From assembly GCA_012932295.1 (NCBI GenBank), contig JAAONU010000016.1, positions 46,407,241-46,471,240 on the forward strand: a DNA stretch of 64,000 bases, read 5' to 3'. Made by a program: the position numbers and the translations under genes. Position 1 is the first letter of the stretch. The number at the start of each line of letters is the position of its first letter. Source of the DNA: Cyclina sinensis. Its lineage: Eukaryota > Mollusca > Bivalvia > Venerida > Veneridae. This document shows, piece by piece, positions 1 to 12,860 of this stretch. Below the pieces are notes generated by a model. The model searched no databases. It saw nothing but the letters and a program-made list of their open reading frames with translations, and was not told where the DNA came from.

Positions 1-1128
1 TGCTTCGATTATTTTAAACTGAATTTGGTTTTACATTGACAATCAAAAATGAAACCTTTTTGTTGAATTTAGGACAGCTTAAGATCTTTTTTGAGAACTT
101 CACAACATGACTGACATTACATTTAGTTTGTAGTCTAGATAGTTAAATAAACAATGTCAAAACCGATGCATTCAGTTTATGAATACAAACTGGCATTTGA
201 TTATCTAGCCTTTAAGCAATGATTATAAGTGCTATAAGCTCTATCGCATTTGACAAATGATTGTTGTGCCTTTTCAAATGATGATTCAGGTTACAAGAAT
301 TTTATGTTTTGTCTAGTTTTGACCAGACGTAGCCCTTGAGGAACAAACAAGTTCTATATCAATTCAGTTTCCCCTTCAGTGGTTTCAAGGTTCAAGTTCT
401 GTTCTGTAAATTTCTGCTAAGAAATTTTAACGAGTGAAAGCGACGAATCATTTTCTCGAGCGGATTGCAGAGAAGTAAACAGGACAGTTTTTGTCGATGC
501 CATTAAAAACAATTGAAATTCTTCTCGGGTAACGAAAATATCAGTCACAAATTTTGTTGTTATAGATAACTTTCGTGAGATTCTTTTTCTAGAATTTCTT
601 TGTCCTAAGACTTGATGACTTAGATTCAATTTCTACGGGCCCGAAAATCTTCACTTACGACTGTGAAGCCTTTGATAACAACGTATTCAATAATAAGAAA
701 TTGGAAGTGAAAGAAAGGTTAAAGTAAAAAAAGTATAAAGGCTCTAGTGGGTGGGAAAAATTAAAAATTCAATGTTTTTCTGTGTAAGTGATGTTATGAA
801 TATTAGGTTCCAATTGTTGCATTTTCTTTAATTTACTGTTTTCTGAACTTACTCTTTTGAAAAATTATTATTCTTGCATTAATACTTGTACAAAACATTT
901 TTAAAGTTTCTTTAGCACGAGTTCAAACTCGAACAATTCTGTAAAATAAAGTTTCTGATTAAAATGCTATTATTCATCTCTCTCTGTTTCATTCGCTTAA
1001 AACACAGACTGTTTCATTCCCTGAAACCACAGACTGTCTAGATACAAATAAAAGAACTGGCTAGACATTAGACACAGACTTCGTATGACAAATCCTCGCC
1101 AGTTATAACTCATCAAAATTGTCAAAAT
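1..1128. other. Spacer without a recognisable gene
   Basis: A+T-rich sequence with only short open frames. The longest, on the minus strand at 417-629, has no ATG start, resembles nothing I know and is not called. The only local structure seen is a 25-bp direct duplication at 984-1008 and 1009-1033 (ctgtttcattc... / ctgtttcattc...) differing at a few positions. Confidence 0.6.
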
Positions 1129-1159
1129 TTACTACCGCTTGCAAAACTGATTAGAGTTT
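1129..1159 (+). repeat. Left terminal inverted repeat
   Basis: Perfect 31-bp inverted match to 2576-2606. The similarity stops abruptly on the inner side after gagttt. Confidence 0.85.
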
Positions 1160-1463
1160 ACACTGTCAGGTAAAGAACAAAACTGGTCGGTACACCTGTC
1201 AAAAATCAATTAAAACGCCGCCCAATGTATTTCATTTAAACTCCGCCTTTTACCTGTCAAAAGTGTCATTCTGTGTACAAAATGGAAAAGTGGTTAGGAA
1301 AAAAAATTGAGTGAAGATTTCCGGTAGCAACGGTGCGACAGTTACGACACAGCAACTTTGGCGCCGCCCAGGCACATTTTTCTGGCTGCGGGTAGATTGC
1401 GAGACGTAGTTTTATTAACAGGTATACCTGAGAAAACTGCCTCGACTCGGTGTGGTTGAATGA

Positions 1464-2372
1464 TCAGTAAAGTGCCCTGTGCTTTCTGGTGTCCTGCAGG
1501 GATCGGTCTTAGGTCCATGTCTCTTTCTCGCATACATCAATGACCTACCAGGAAGTGTCAGGAGCCGGGTGCGTCTATTTGCCGACGACACCATAGTTTA
1601 TTTAACAATTAAATCACAAGCATCTGCACAAACCTTACAAAATGATTTGCACAACCTTGAAATATGGGAAAAAGAATGGTCAATGGAATTCAACCCTGAC
1701 AAGTGTGAAGTTCTCAGAATACACAGGAAAAAGAAACCGGTCATCTTTCCTTACACCCTACATAACACTAAACTGAAAACCACAGAAAATGCAAAATACT
1801 AAGGAGTTACAATAAGTAGCAACCTAAACTGGTCATCCCACATAAACAATATCACAAACAAAGCAAAAAACAGCTTAAGGTTCATCAGACGAAACGTCAA
1901 AACACAAAACAAACAACTCAAAGAAGCAGCATACAAAACATATTTAAGACCACAGGTTGAATACTGCTCAACCATATGGCATCCATGGCAAAAATATCTC
2001 ACACACAGAATAGAAATGGTCCAGAGGTCAGCTGCAAGGTACGTTCATAATGATTACCACTAAACAAGCAGTGTAACAAACATGATCAAAGAACAAAAAT
2101 GGTCAACTTTAGAACAAAGGCGAAACCATGCCAGCCTGGTCATGCTACACAAAATAAAAAACAATCAGGTCAATGTTGATCACAATCACCTTACAAACAC
2201 AAGAAACAGCAAATTCCTCATTCCACAATCAAAAACACAACATCACATGAACTCATTCTTTCCAAGGACTATACGACTCTGGAACGAATTACCGACCGAG
2301 ATTAAGGCTACCCCAACTGTGCCAGCTTTTATCAGTGGACTAAACAAGTTTTATAGATTTTATAGTACTTAA
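1464..2372 (+). pseudogene. 5'-truncated non-LTR retrotransposon reverse transcriptase
   Basis: One reading frame encodes the C-terminal half of a LINE reverse transcriptase. It starts with the SGVLQGSVLGP block (consensus SGVPQGSVLGP), followed by the catalytic LFADDT motif at about 1575-1592. After the polymerase come the conserved connection and tail segments, with YLRPQVEYCSTIW (about 1944-1982) and TIRLWNELPTEI (about 2268-2304), ending at TAA 2370-2372. The fingers region, endonuclease and ORF1 are missing; upstream sequence does not match the family. Two in-frame TAA stops (1800-1802 and 2061-2063) each look like single substitutions, and no frameshift is seen across ~900 bases, so the copy is inactive but not ancient. 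The motifs fit the Jockey/CR1/L2 side of the non-LTR tree; the exact clade is uncertain. No poly(A) tail or target duplication is evident. Confidence 0.85.
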
Positions 2373-2575
2373 AATAAATGTTTAAGTAAGATCTTCAGTT
2401 AAATCTTGTTTTCTTTGTTATTAACTTTTATAATTTTAAATGTTCCTGACATGCGCCTGCCTAGTATAGTCGGTATTGACTTTTGGCAGTATTAAGTTGA
2501 AGTAAGTTGAAGTGATAGTTTAAGCTACTGAAATAAACATCGTAACATCACTTTTTACCGCTTTCCGAATACGTG

Positions 2576-2606
2576 AAACTCTAATCAGTTTTGCAAGCGG
2601 TAGTAA
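2576..2606 (-). repeat. Right terminal inverted repeat
   Basis: Exact reverse complement of 1129-1159, beginning aaactctaatcag and ending gcggtagtaa. Confidence 0.85.
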
Positions 2607-3512
2607 TAAAAATGTAACTGTTTTTTTCTGTTCAAGTTTTATATGCATATACGGACCTTCATACGTATTTGAGAATTAACAGCCCTTTTTATAAGAAAAC
2701 ACTGTTACAAAATTTACTTTAAGAATATAACTCTGTCTGTTTGTTCTGTCTGTAACAATGTATGTTATTCAAATATGTTTGCATGTATACAGTTTTTGAG
2801 TTGTTGTACTAATAAAATGATATAATAATTATGCATATAGCTCTATGTTCTGTTTTAGTATTTCGTCAACGGTTCTTTCCACCTATTTAAATGTATTTGT
2901 ATGTTTGTTACTGTTTGAACTAGAAATCTTACTATATTCCAGATTACTTAATATATAGGTCACAATTTATTGATTCAGTTCCTAGATCGCCTGTACAAAA
3001 ACAACAACAACAAAAAGAAAACAAAACAACATTATAAGTCAAATATAAAATCGCTGCATGATTCTTTGGCTATGAACAGATTATTTCTGTATAATAGATA
3101 GACTCTCAAGACAAATGGATAGATAATTGACTAAACCACATAATACCAATTACCCCAAATTACACATGAAAGAAAATAACTGGTGTAGATGTAAGGAAAT
3201 AATTACTGTCTAGCAAAACCACTTACAGAAACAGAGTACTTCCTAGTTAAAGCCTGTTTACAAAGATAACTATTAGTAAAAGCTCTTGAACAGGATATCG
3301 TATTCGAAGGTCACAAGGATTGAAAGTTAGCTTTCAGACATACTTGTTTCCTGAAAGACAGACATCTATTCTATATTGCCAACAACTAAGACATTTAATT
3401 GTTAATACTCAAAACAGATTTTGGAGTTAGTTAAAAGTCGAATCAGAATATATTCTGATAATTGTGCTATTCCCTTAAACGTTTCCACATAAGAAGATCT
3501 GATAATTCTACC

Positions 3513-3543
<31 letters not shown>

Positions 3544-3879
3544 CTAGTACTAAGAGATTATTTTGCCTTTTTTTGTCGGTAATTGAAAGCAGTATAGCTG
3601 TGCGTTAGCAACCCATTTGAAAGGTATGAATGACATTAAGGTTTTTAAGAATAAAATATTATATAAAAAATGAATGGGTCACTGATCTGTTTTCTGTAAA
3701 TGTAGCAGTTCTATTAGGGAATACTTCAAGTTTTGTTTCATATTTAAAGGCAAATTAGTGAATGATTTATTGAACATGCACGATTTTAAGACCACATTTA
3801 ATAGACGTAATGATATAATATGAAGTAGATCCCAAATGTAATGGTCTTACGATTCTGTTGTTGCCACTTTTCTAAATTA
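2607..3879. other. Spacer with a 28-base poly(A) run
   Basis: No gene seen. An uninterrupted run of A occupies 3513-3540. It could be the tail of a retroposed copy, but no recognisable SINE or LINE 3' end lies just upstream and no flanking target duplication is evident. Confidence 0.5.
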
Positions 3880-5129
3880 TTTGTGTATATATTTCACGCT
3901 TTGTTGATATTTATTTACCCGCAAAATATAAATGTGTTTACGTGTATGTAATGCATGCTTTATTCAAAGGAAATTGATTTACTGAACAGAAAATTAATGG
4001 TTACGTCAAAATGTATGATTTATGGAAATATTCCCTATAATTAATTCCATTATTCAATAGCGGGCGCGTTTGCTCCACAATAAAGAAAGAGTAATTACTG
4101 AAAAAAAGTAATTATAAATCACATGACCAGGGATTCTAGAAAATATGGCTGGAAAGATTCGTTTCAAGATAACTGTATTTACTTAAAGGGAAACATTAAA
4201 TCAATGTAGAAAATAACAGCTTCCGTGTTGGTATATGGTAATTTCGATCCAATATTTTTCTCCAGCATGCTCAAGAAAAACTAAGTATTCTAAGAAAACT
4301 AGGATAATTGTTTTCTTCTTAGCGTCCAAATTCCTGTTGTTTGCCCGACGTCTGAATTTAATGTTTCAAGAAACTAGTCAAGAACGAGCCGACCTAGACT
4401 TACAGTTACTGTCTTGCGAAACATTTCAACATACGAGAAAATATCGTGCAAATCAGTTTTGTTGATGATGTTGTTGTTCTTTAAAGCTGATATAAAAAAT
4501 TATTGAAGTTAAATCGCTTGTTGGAAGATTTTTTTTATAACAAGTACATAAATTCTTTGGCATTGCCTTGTTTCTGTATAGAGATTATAAATTTAAAAGC
4601 GAATCTCCTACTTGATTTGCCTCAAGGGTAATTATTTACATAAAATATCATTTAACTGACCACTTAAATCAGTGTTGGATTTTTTTTTCAATTCAAAAGG
4701 AGAATTGATAGAAGTATTCGTTTTACTTGTACATTCGTTTCGAGACTTAGTCGGTGTTCCGAATGTATTGGGCTGTTCAAAGTGGATAGAGTCCGAATAA
4801 TGATTAAATAGCTTAAACTTGTAACCTAACTTCAATATATAAAATATATTCAGCATTTCTTTTCTCAAATGACGTCATCAAGTTACAAGTTTTCGCGATA
4901 ATGATTTTAAGTAAACAATAAAGTATTATGGAATTCAGTGGCTGTTTGTATTAATGCAATTGTTTTCTGTCTAATACGCTTATCAATAAAGCAAGAAAAT
5001 GATGTAAGCATGCTAAACTTAGTCTTATATAATCAGATGAAGTTTTTGACTCAGTGAATGTCTTCAGTAAATTATCTTTCGATTCCTTTATTTATTTGAA
5101 GAACTATTTTCTATTTTTTATAACGCTTA

Positions 5130-5276
5130 CGAGGCAGTTATTCCACTCACTAATTCATCTTATATATAAATAGCTTTACGAGGCAGTTATTCCACTCACT
5201 AATTCATCTTATATATAAATAGCTTTACGAGGCAGTTATTCCACTCACTAATTCATCTTATATATAAATAGCTTTA
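5130..5276 (+). repeat. 49-bp tandem repeat, three copies
   Basis: Units starting cgaggcagttattccactca begin at 5130, 5179 and 5228 and appear identical over 49 bp. The equivalent place in copy 2 of the segmental duplication (around 10960-11000) has a single diverged unit, so the expansion happened after the duplication. Confidence 0.95.
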
Positions 5277-5551
5277 GTTGTACTTTTCGGTGAATATAGA
5301 AGAGAAAGTGACGATAAAATTTCCTGGAACTACAAGGTATTTTGGCACATGGAACATCACTATATTTCGTACAATGTTATTGCATACAGGAGAAATGATT
5401 TCTGATATAATAATTACTGTCGGTAAGTTATTTATAAATATATGCTTCAGAAACAGAAATGCTACCCATGTTCATCTGTAAAATGTACTTATTAAGCCCA
5501 CGGCATCTAGTGACTGAACAACCCGACCGTACGTCCGTTCGACTAACCTGT

Positions 5552-5775
5552 TTCGGCAAGTTGGATATTTCTCAGTTTTTTTCTAACAATAGAGGCATAA
5601 AAGTTTACACAAATACTAACCTGTGCATAGGCCATGACTCTGACAAGTTACATAACTGTGGCTGCCTTTGTTAGGTAATCTCCCTTTTAAATACCTAGAG
5701 GATGCGTTAAACTAATTCGGAAAGTTGGATATTTCTCAATTTCTACAAATAGTATAGGCATGAATATTGCACATT
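5552..5775 (+). repeat. Local direct duplication, 167 bp apart
   Basis: The stretch at about 5552-5605 (aagttggatatttctca followed by a variant of ataggcat) recurs at about 5719-5770 with a few substitutions and a short deletion. It lies inside the part of copy 1 missing from copy 2. Confidence 0.6.
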
Positions 5776-8544
5776 CCCTCTTTTATAATCCATTATAGTT
5801 TATTAAAATATGAAACTATTCATATATATATATATGAATTCAACTTACTTGCATTGCGTATTATATATTTTAGGGGTAAAAGGTCAAATAATGCTATTGA
5901 CCTTTTTATTTAATACTGGTTAGAACTCGCTCACTTCTGCTTCTCTTAAAGTGTCCTTATAAGTTTAATTATGTTTTATAGGTTTGTTTGTTCTTGTTGT
6001 ACGTTTAGAAAACTAATTTAAGTAGTAACTTGTGCACAATGTAAGTTTCAACATTTGTTTTATGTACAGGGTCTGGCCCCAAGTTGACCTAAAGCAACTC
6101 TCAGCAAAGAGACTGTCTATTATCAGCATTTTGTAATACTAAATGTGCTTACTATGGCCCATAACACTATTCCATGATATCAATTTGGAACTAATAATGT
6201 TATGTGTTAACAATGGCCGTTATCATTACAAAGCATGCTTTCGGGTGCATATTCATTTAGTAAAACTAAGCACAGCGTGTTGTTTGTATTTTAAATCGAA
6301 CATTTTAAATGTTTGTATCCAGTTGTTCAAAAATAACATATTTGTATGAATATGTGACAGTTCCAAAACATTTTGTAGAATTACTAATTTTTTTTTCGAA
6401 ATTGAAAAATAACTCAGATTTATGTATTTATTTAGACTAAACAATTTTGCATTGTTTGCATTTTCATATTGGATCAAGATAAGCATTATACTAGCATAAA
6501 ATCTTTACACGCTGTCATGCTTACTTCAATTCTTTCCATAACAAGAACAATTTCAGCAATACAAGTAAACGTGATATACAAATTTGTTTTAGACAAATTA
6601 ATCCTTTCAGAGGTTTCGTCGAGGTTAATATTTAGTCTAGTGTTTGATTCCTGTAGAAATATTTTTAGAAACTACGACTACTACTAACACACATCAGTGT
6701 ATGAGATTTTTTACATAATAAATACCAAGCAGATAATTATTTACACACAAAAAAAAAATCACTTCTTACCAACTAATAGCTTGTGTGAATAGATTTTTAT
6801 GAATTAGATAATAAGCAGCTGTTAACATTTTACGGCTGCCTGACTTGAAGGTTTGTCAGCACACTGAATGAAGCGACAGTTTGCTATGATTTTTATTGCC
6901 TTGTATAATGATATTAAAAAAAAATGATTCACGGCAGCAAGCTTGCGCAAACTATTGTTTATAACAACACGATTTTGTCATATTTATTCATACATTCTCA
7001 AACAAGTCTTCGTGTCTTATACTTGATGGATTTCATAGCACAGAAATGAAAATGATATTTTTTGTAGTTAAATTGTGATTGTATCAGTTAGTGTCTTTAT
7101 ATTGTGAAAGTTAGAAGCGGAACATTGAAACACAGCAGTAAATTATATCACAGCCTTCGGAATCGAAAAAAGCTAATTCATATTTACATATATAAAACGG
7201 TTGTTAACGGGTCTTTTATTTCGTAAAATGTAGCGCCACACGCCTGGGCAATTACTTCCATGAATGAAAGAGAGATTGTTGTGTTATAACTTTATTGATA
7301 GCAATATTAAGGGATCAAACATTTATAAATATTGATCATTATCGAACACGATATTTCATTTTCATACCGATGAAATATTTTATAACTGAAACAGGTGAAA
7401 TAATTTATTTAGCAATGAAACGACAAAATGATATTTAAAAATTAATCGCCCGTTAACACTTTGTCCCAAACTATTGCTACATTTTTTGACAATATCGAAT
7501 TATTCGATACGGTTTCTAGTTCCGTGTTTTGTTATTTTATTTTAGAATGTAAATGTCTTCCTTTTAAAAAGGATCGTTGAAGAACTAGAAATTGCTATGG
7601 AATTGAAGAAACGTTTACGTGCAATTGCAGTTACCAAATCTAGTTTGTGTTTTGTTAGGTAGCTCAGTTTTTTGATAATTTAGCATTTTTTTATCTCAGA
7701 CATAAGGAAGTATTTACTTTCAAAGTTTAATGTTCTAAGAGATTAGAAACTCAAAGATAGACTTTTAAACCTGCAATAATAAAGGTACGTATGTGTCGAT
7801 GCTTATAAAAGTCGACAAGTGAACAACCTTCTCTAACTGCCCCAAGAGTTATGCCAACAGATTTTAAATAAATTAACGATGCTGACACTTTTACCATCAA
7901 GTAAATCAATTGAAATATAAATTTTCTTTGCAACAATTTTAATTTAGGGTTAATAAAAGATCACACCTCTGACTTCATTGAACACGAAATGTCAATCTTT
8001 AGTGAAATAAGTGATATTTCATTTTCAGCATGTTCTCCATTCCTTTTACAGTTTTTACTGCTTCATGACATTTTTCAGAAGATACCTGTTTAATAGATTT
8101 TCTCTGTTGCTAACATATCCTCAACAGAATATTTCTATCCTTACTGTTAGTCTACGTACAGAAATAGAATACAATGGATTTAGCAGATGTAAGTTATGCA
8201 AAAAGTCCCAGAAAAGTGCTTCATTCTTTAGAAACACACTAACAGTGATACAACAGAGTGCATATGTAAAGTAATAAAATAAAGTTATTCAAGAGAACAA
8301 TAAATATATAATATGCACAGGCATAGCTGTTATAAGTACCTACTATCATTGAATACCTCTCGAGTCATAAAGTAAGAAATTGTAAGTATCTGATTAAACT
8401 TAGTATTTGTAATTTAAAAATAAATGTTTTTTTTTGTGATAATTTGTAAGCTTTAGGCATTTAAAACATTAGCTTGACGTGGCTTTGGGATCTGTGTAAA
8501 TTTAATTTTATAAATGTGTCGACACCGAAATTCATCGAGAGAAG

Positions 8545-8725
8545 CTATTCATTTCATTTCCTGAGTTTTCAGCGTGTATCATCTACAGAAGCTGTTATTT
8601 TCATTGCCTGTGTTTTCACAATAACTGTAGCTGTTCTCTTCATTTCCTGTGTATTTACCATATGACTCTACAAAAGCTGTTCTTTTTTTGTTCCTGCGTG
8701 TTTGCTGTAAGTCATCATCAGAATC
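8545..8725 (+). repeat. Degenerate ~45-50 bp minisatellite
   Basis: Three to four degenerate units share the order: ttcatttcctg, gtgttttcac, then a catctacagaagctgtt variant. The same array is longer in the paralogous position at 12465-12860. Confidence 0.6.
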
Positions 8726-9819
8726 AGTAGACGTTGATTACCGTCTGTTTTTTGAACTCATGTTATCTGTCTATTGCATCTTGAATAGACATTGATGATT
8801 TTGTTGTTTATAATAGAGACAATATTAAATATTAAAATTAATAGTCGTAATGTTACTACATGCATGCAAGGTAAATTATGAAACGTTTAGCAACTTCACA
8901 ACGGTTCTTTTTAGTACAAATAAAAATGCGGTATCCTCTAATGTTTTTATAATCATCTTTGCAGTAATTTTATTGCAGATGAGCAACATCCGAGTTAAAA
9001 TAAAACGGTATTTATTTCAAGCGTTTGCTGGAAGCAATGGTTAGGTTTGACTGTGTTCAACTATTTCTTTCTAGGGGATCAAGTAGAATGTTGCCGCTTA
9101 ATGCTGTTTTTAATGTAAGAGTGACTTCATGCAAAGTCATTATCAATATTGAATGAGAAATAATCGCTTAACCATAGACAGCTGCAAAAATAACCTTTTA
9201 TGCTTGACGAAAGGTTGCACTTTCTAAACTGAGTGTACATAACACAAGAACTGAGCAGAAAGAAATGTCATGGCAAAGGGAATTTCCAAATGGCTTCTAA
9301 GAAAGTTCTTATGATTCTCAATATGATGATGTTACAATTGTAATGTTGCAACTGTTCTTTAAATGTTTGTGTATATCTTTCACGTTTAGGTATATTTTTA
9401 TACCAATAAAAATTGTTGATATTTATTTACCCGAAAAAAAAATTTGTTTACATGTATTTAATGCACGATTTATTCATCGGAAATTGATTTACAGTACAGG
9501 AAATTAATGATTCTGTCAAAATCTATGATTTATAGAAATATTTCCTATAATTAATTTCATCATTTTGTTTACTCTACAATAAGAGTAATTGCTGAAAGAG
9601 GTAGTTATAAATCCCATGACCAGAGATTCTTAAAAATATGACTGGAAAGATTTGTTTCAAGATAAGTATTTACTTAAAGGGAAACGTATAAATCAGAGTA
9701 GAAAATAACAGCTTCCGTGTTGGTTTATGATTTTTTTATACAATATTTTTATCCAGCATTCTCAAGAAAAACCAAGCATTCTAAGAACACTATGATGATT
9801 TTTCTCCTTTTTAAGGGTT

Positions 9820-9905
9820 GTTGCAATGGCTGAGTGGTCTAAGGCGTTCTTACTTTGCATTTCTAGGCGGTTGCTGCCGTTCGGTGCTGGTTTGAATTCC
9901 ATGCA
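9820..9905 (+). pseudogene. tRNA-Leu/Ser-like pseudogene or tRNA-derived SINE head
   Basis: A near-consensus RNA polymerase III A box lies at 9827-9839 (tggctgagtggtc) and a B box at 9889-9900 (ggtttgaattcc), 62 bases apart. That spacing fits a class II tRNA (Leu or Ser) with a long variable arm; ggcggttgctgcc could form that arm. The anticodon stem, most of the T stem and the acceptor stem do not pair well, so it is not a functional tRNA. No SINE body or A tail is seen. The paralogous place in copy 1 (about 4318-4365) has only a weakly similar remnant. Confidence 0.55.
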
Positions 9906-10982
9906 TCTGAAACAAATGTACCGTTAAACTAGTCAACCGAGCCGACAAAGGCCTGTACATTTACTTTCTTGCAAAACAAAAATAATAAAATAAAGCAATA
10001 CAAGCGAGAATTTTGACTTTTTAATAGACAGCTCTTGCAAATACTTGTTGTTGTTGTTGGTGGTGGTGCTGATTAAAGCCTATGATAACAAGATTCATGA
10101 AATAATTTGTATGCATATAACCGCTTGTAACAAGCACTCTTTAATGATATAATTATGATATTTTTCTATTTCTGTGTAAATAATAATAATAAAAAAGAGA
10201 AAAAAAGGAGCGATCCTCCTTCCCAATTTTCCAAAAATATTAATGTAGAATATAATAGAAATTGAAATTGTAAATTGTGCTGTCAAAATCTGATTGAAAA
10301 TGAATACTATTTTGTACATAATTTGTGTGACTGTTTGTATTTATATCACATATACTGTCACTGCCATATTGGGTTTATTGTAAATGGCCATAGGCAAATG
10401 TTTTGCTGGATGCCAATAAATTTTGAACCTGAACCATTATTTATAGAAACAAATCATTAAACTGAACACCTTAATCAGTTTTGAAAATTCTTTGAAATGC
10501 AAAGAGAGATAAAGACAAAACACACCCAATAAATATATTATCCGTGTTAATTGTCCAAACCTCTTCGGAGCTAAGTAAGTTGCATGTTATAAAGGAACTA
10601 TCAACCTAAATATATTCAGAAATATCTGTCAAGAGATGTTATCGAATTATATCAAGTTTCCCTAAAGTGTTTTAAGATAACCAGTTGAGATATCTTTTCG
10701 CCAATTGAAATTCAGTAGCGATTTGCATTGATGAATTTGTTTTCAAATTTCATACGCTTATAAATAAGGCATTTTACTGATGGCAGTACACTATACTAAT
10801 TCTTATATATTCAGATGGTAAAACTGAAGCTCATTAATTCATATTTGTCTGTTCTTTATGTATTAGCTTCTGACTCAGTGAATGTCCACAGTAAAGTACG
10901 TGCCAGTTTTTTAATGCTTTCTAAGAGCTAAAACCTGCTATGTTTTTGTTTTTATAACGCTTCCCAACCAGTTATTCCACTC

Positions 10983-11024
10983 AAAAGTACATCGAATATA
11001 TGTACTTTTAGTTGATGTACTTTT
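10983..11024. repeat. Short perfect hairpin
   Basis: aaaagtacatc at 10983-10993 is the exact reverse complement of gatgtactttt at 11014-11024, with a 20-base loop that itself contains another gtactttt. Confidence 0.6.
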
Positions 11025-12464
11025 CAGTTATTAATTATACGTTAAAGAAATTTATGATACAACTTCCCGAAACTACAAGATATTTTGGCACATAGAACAT
11101 CACCAATGTTTCGCATAATGATATTTCCTACAGGAGAAATGATTTCAGATTTAATAATTATTGTCAGTAAGTTATATATATATATATGCTTCATAAACAG
11201 AAATATTGCCCACGCTCATCTGTTATAATAAGTGTTCTCTGACCTGTTTCTGACTGTAATAAAATGGCGTATTCTGAATGCATAAATCTGAGTATTTGAA
11301 AAAAAAAACATGTTTTGAGGTGTTAACTCGTTAGTGTACAAAATGTTTTGGAACTTTACATTTTTTTTACAAAAAAAATATGTTTGCCAAATAAAATACA
11401 AATATTTAAAATATTCCGTTTTATTTTACAAACGTAAAATAATTTTCATGTTGGCAATTTCCAATTAATCGTTATGGTTTCTAGAAAGATTTTTCAAAAT
11501 GTAAATGTCTTCTTTTTTGTAAAAGGGATCGTTTATGGTTGATAATGTAATAGCACCAAATTACTGTGGAATTGAGGAACCATTTAAGTGCTATTACAGT
11601 TACAAAATCTGTGAAGTAGCTCATTTTTGGTAATTACTCCTTATCGGAGACATAAAGGAGTATTTACTTTCAAAGTTGAATGTTCTTTGAGGGTCTTACT
11701 GGATATATGGAAATACAAATGTGGACTTTAAGCACAGCAATAATAAAATCACCTCTGTAATGCTTATACTTGTCGAAAAGTGAAATGCCATTTCCAACGA
11801 CTTCAGTGCTACCAGTATTATTCTGACTGATGAAAAGTAAGCAAGTGAAAATAAATTGGAGAGGTTGGCAATTTGACTCTCGCTGCAAATGAAATTTTAA
11901 CGTCCCTATGCAGCAATTTTAAATCCATATTAAGAAAAGAAAACACTTCTATTTAAAGGAGAAGCATCTAATGGTTTTATCAGAGGTCTCTTGCGCAAAA
12001 ATATCTCAGATATAGACCTCATTTTTGTGAAACAATTCTGCATGGTACTGTTTGTAATTGACTGCAGTTTGTAGGATTATTTGGTACAAAAAATAAATTA
12101 AGTATTTGAGGAATTAGTATATATGCATGTTCTGACATTCTTATAGTAATGCAACAGAGTGCATGTGGAAAATAATCAAAAAAGGTATGCATGAGGAGAA
12201 TAATTATATTTTATTGTACAGATATAGCTAAAATAAGTACCCAATATCTTTTAGTATTTTATTGCAATAACTTCTCTAGACATAAAGTAAGAAAATGTAA
12301 GAAGTAACATTAACCTAGTACTTGCACTTTGAAGGTTAACTAGTTCTTGTAATATTTTGTAAGCTTTACGCACATCAAATCATTTGTTTGTGTTAAATCA
12401 ACAATCTGAGTATAGTTTCAATGTTGAATATAACAAACAATGAGTAAATTACTTATTCCATTCC

Positions 12465-12860
12465 TCGCATATTCACCGAATGCCATCTACAGTAGCCATT
12501 CATTTCCTGTGTATTCACCATATCCCATCCAGTACATACTACGTTATTTTATTTTCGGCGTTTTCATCGTTAGCCATTGACAATAGCTGTTCATCTCATT
12601 ACTTGCATATTGAACGTTTGTCATCTATAGACTTGTTTATTTCATGGCTGACAAGTTCACTGTATTCCATATTTCAAAGCTGTTTATTGCATTTCTTGTG
12701 TGTTCACTGTATGCCATCTTCAAAAGCTGATTATTTCATGGCCAACATGTTCACTGTATGTCATCTTTAAAAGCTGTTTATTTCATTTTCTGCGTGCTCC
12801 CGTATGTCATCAGAAGCTGTTCTTTTCATTTTCTGTGTCTTCACTGATGTCATCTACAGA
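12465..12860 (+). repeat. Expanded ~45-50 bp minisatellite
   Basis: About eight degenerate units follow the pattern ttcatttcctgtg, ttcactgtatg, catctncaaaagctg. Period and sequence vary from unit to unit. Open frames across it (for example 12480-12770) come from the repetitive composition and are not called as genes. Confidence 0.75.

Larger units (their letters stand above)
1129..2606. mobile_element. 1.48-kb segment bounded by 31-bp inverted repeats, carrying an RT relic
   Basis: The 31 bases at 1129-1159 are the exact reverse complement of 2576-2606 (core gcttgcaaaactgattagag on the left). The outer ends read tta-ctacc and ggtag-taa, so a TA dinucleotide flanks each side, as expected for Tc1/mariner-type target duplication. 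The palindromic outer bases make that boundary ambiguous. The interior holds a non-LTR reverse transcriptase fragment, which normally has no terminal inverted repeats. The simplest reading is a MITE or foldback element that received a LINE insertion, or a LINE relic enclosed by two inverted copies of another repeat. No transposase is visible. Confidence 0.6.
3880..9360 (+). repeat. Tandem segmental duplication, copy 1 (~5.5 kb)
   Basis: Colinear blocks of this segment recur at 9365-13480. The start (gtgtatat..ttcacg, then ttgttgatatttatttaccc) matches 9370 onward. The block with acaggagaaatgatttc at 5388-5404 matches one near 11130. Sequence at 7490-7860 matches 11455-11820, and 8700-9330 matches 12830-13470. 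The offset falls from about 5.5-5.8 kb to 4.0 kb across the copy. Sequence of about 1.8-2 kb between roughly 5480 and 7480 is therefore absent from copy 2, inserted here or lost there. No convincing coding exon is conserved between the copies. Confidence 0.8.

Noticed and set aside
3513..3540. Poly(A) run as the tail of a processed pseudogene
   Set aside because: No open or homologous coding sequence precedes it and no flanking direct repeat was found.
7751..11888. Minus-strand ORFs at 7751-7936 and 11670-11888 in matching places of the 3.9-13.5 kb duplication
   Set aside because: Only patchy amino-acid similarity (FDKYKHYRG versus VDFYKHRHIR), with indels in between and no splice or start context. 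This is consistent with chance open frames in duplicated spacer.
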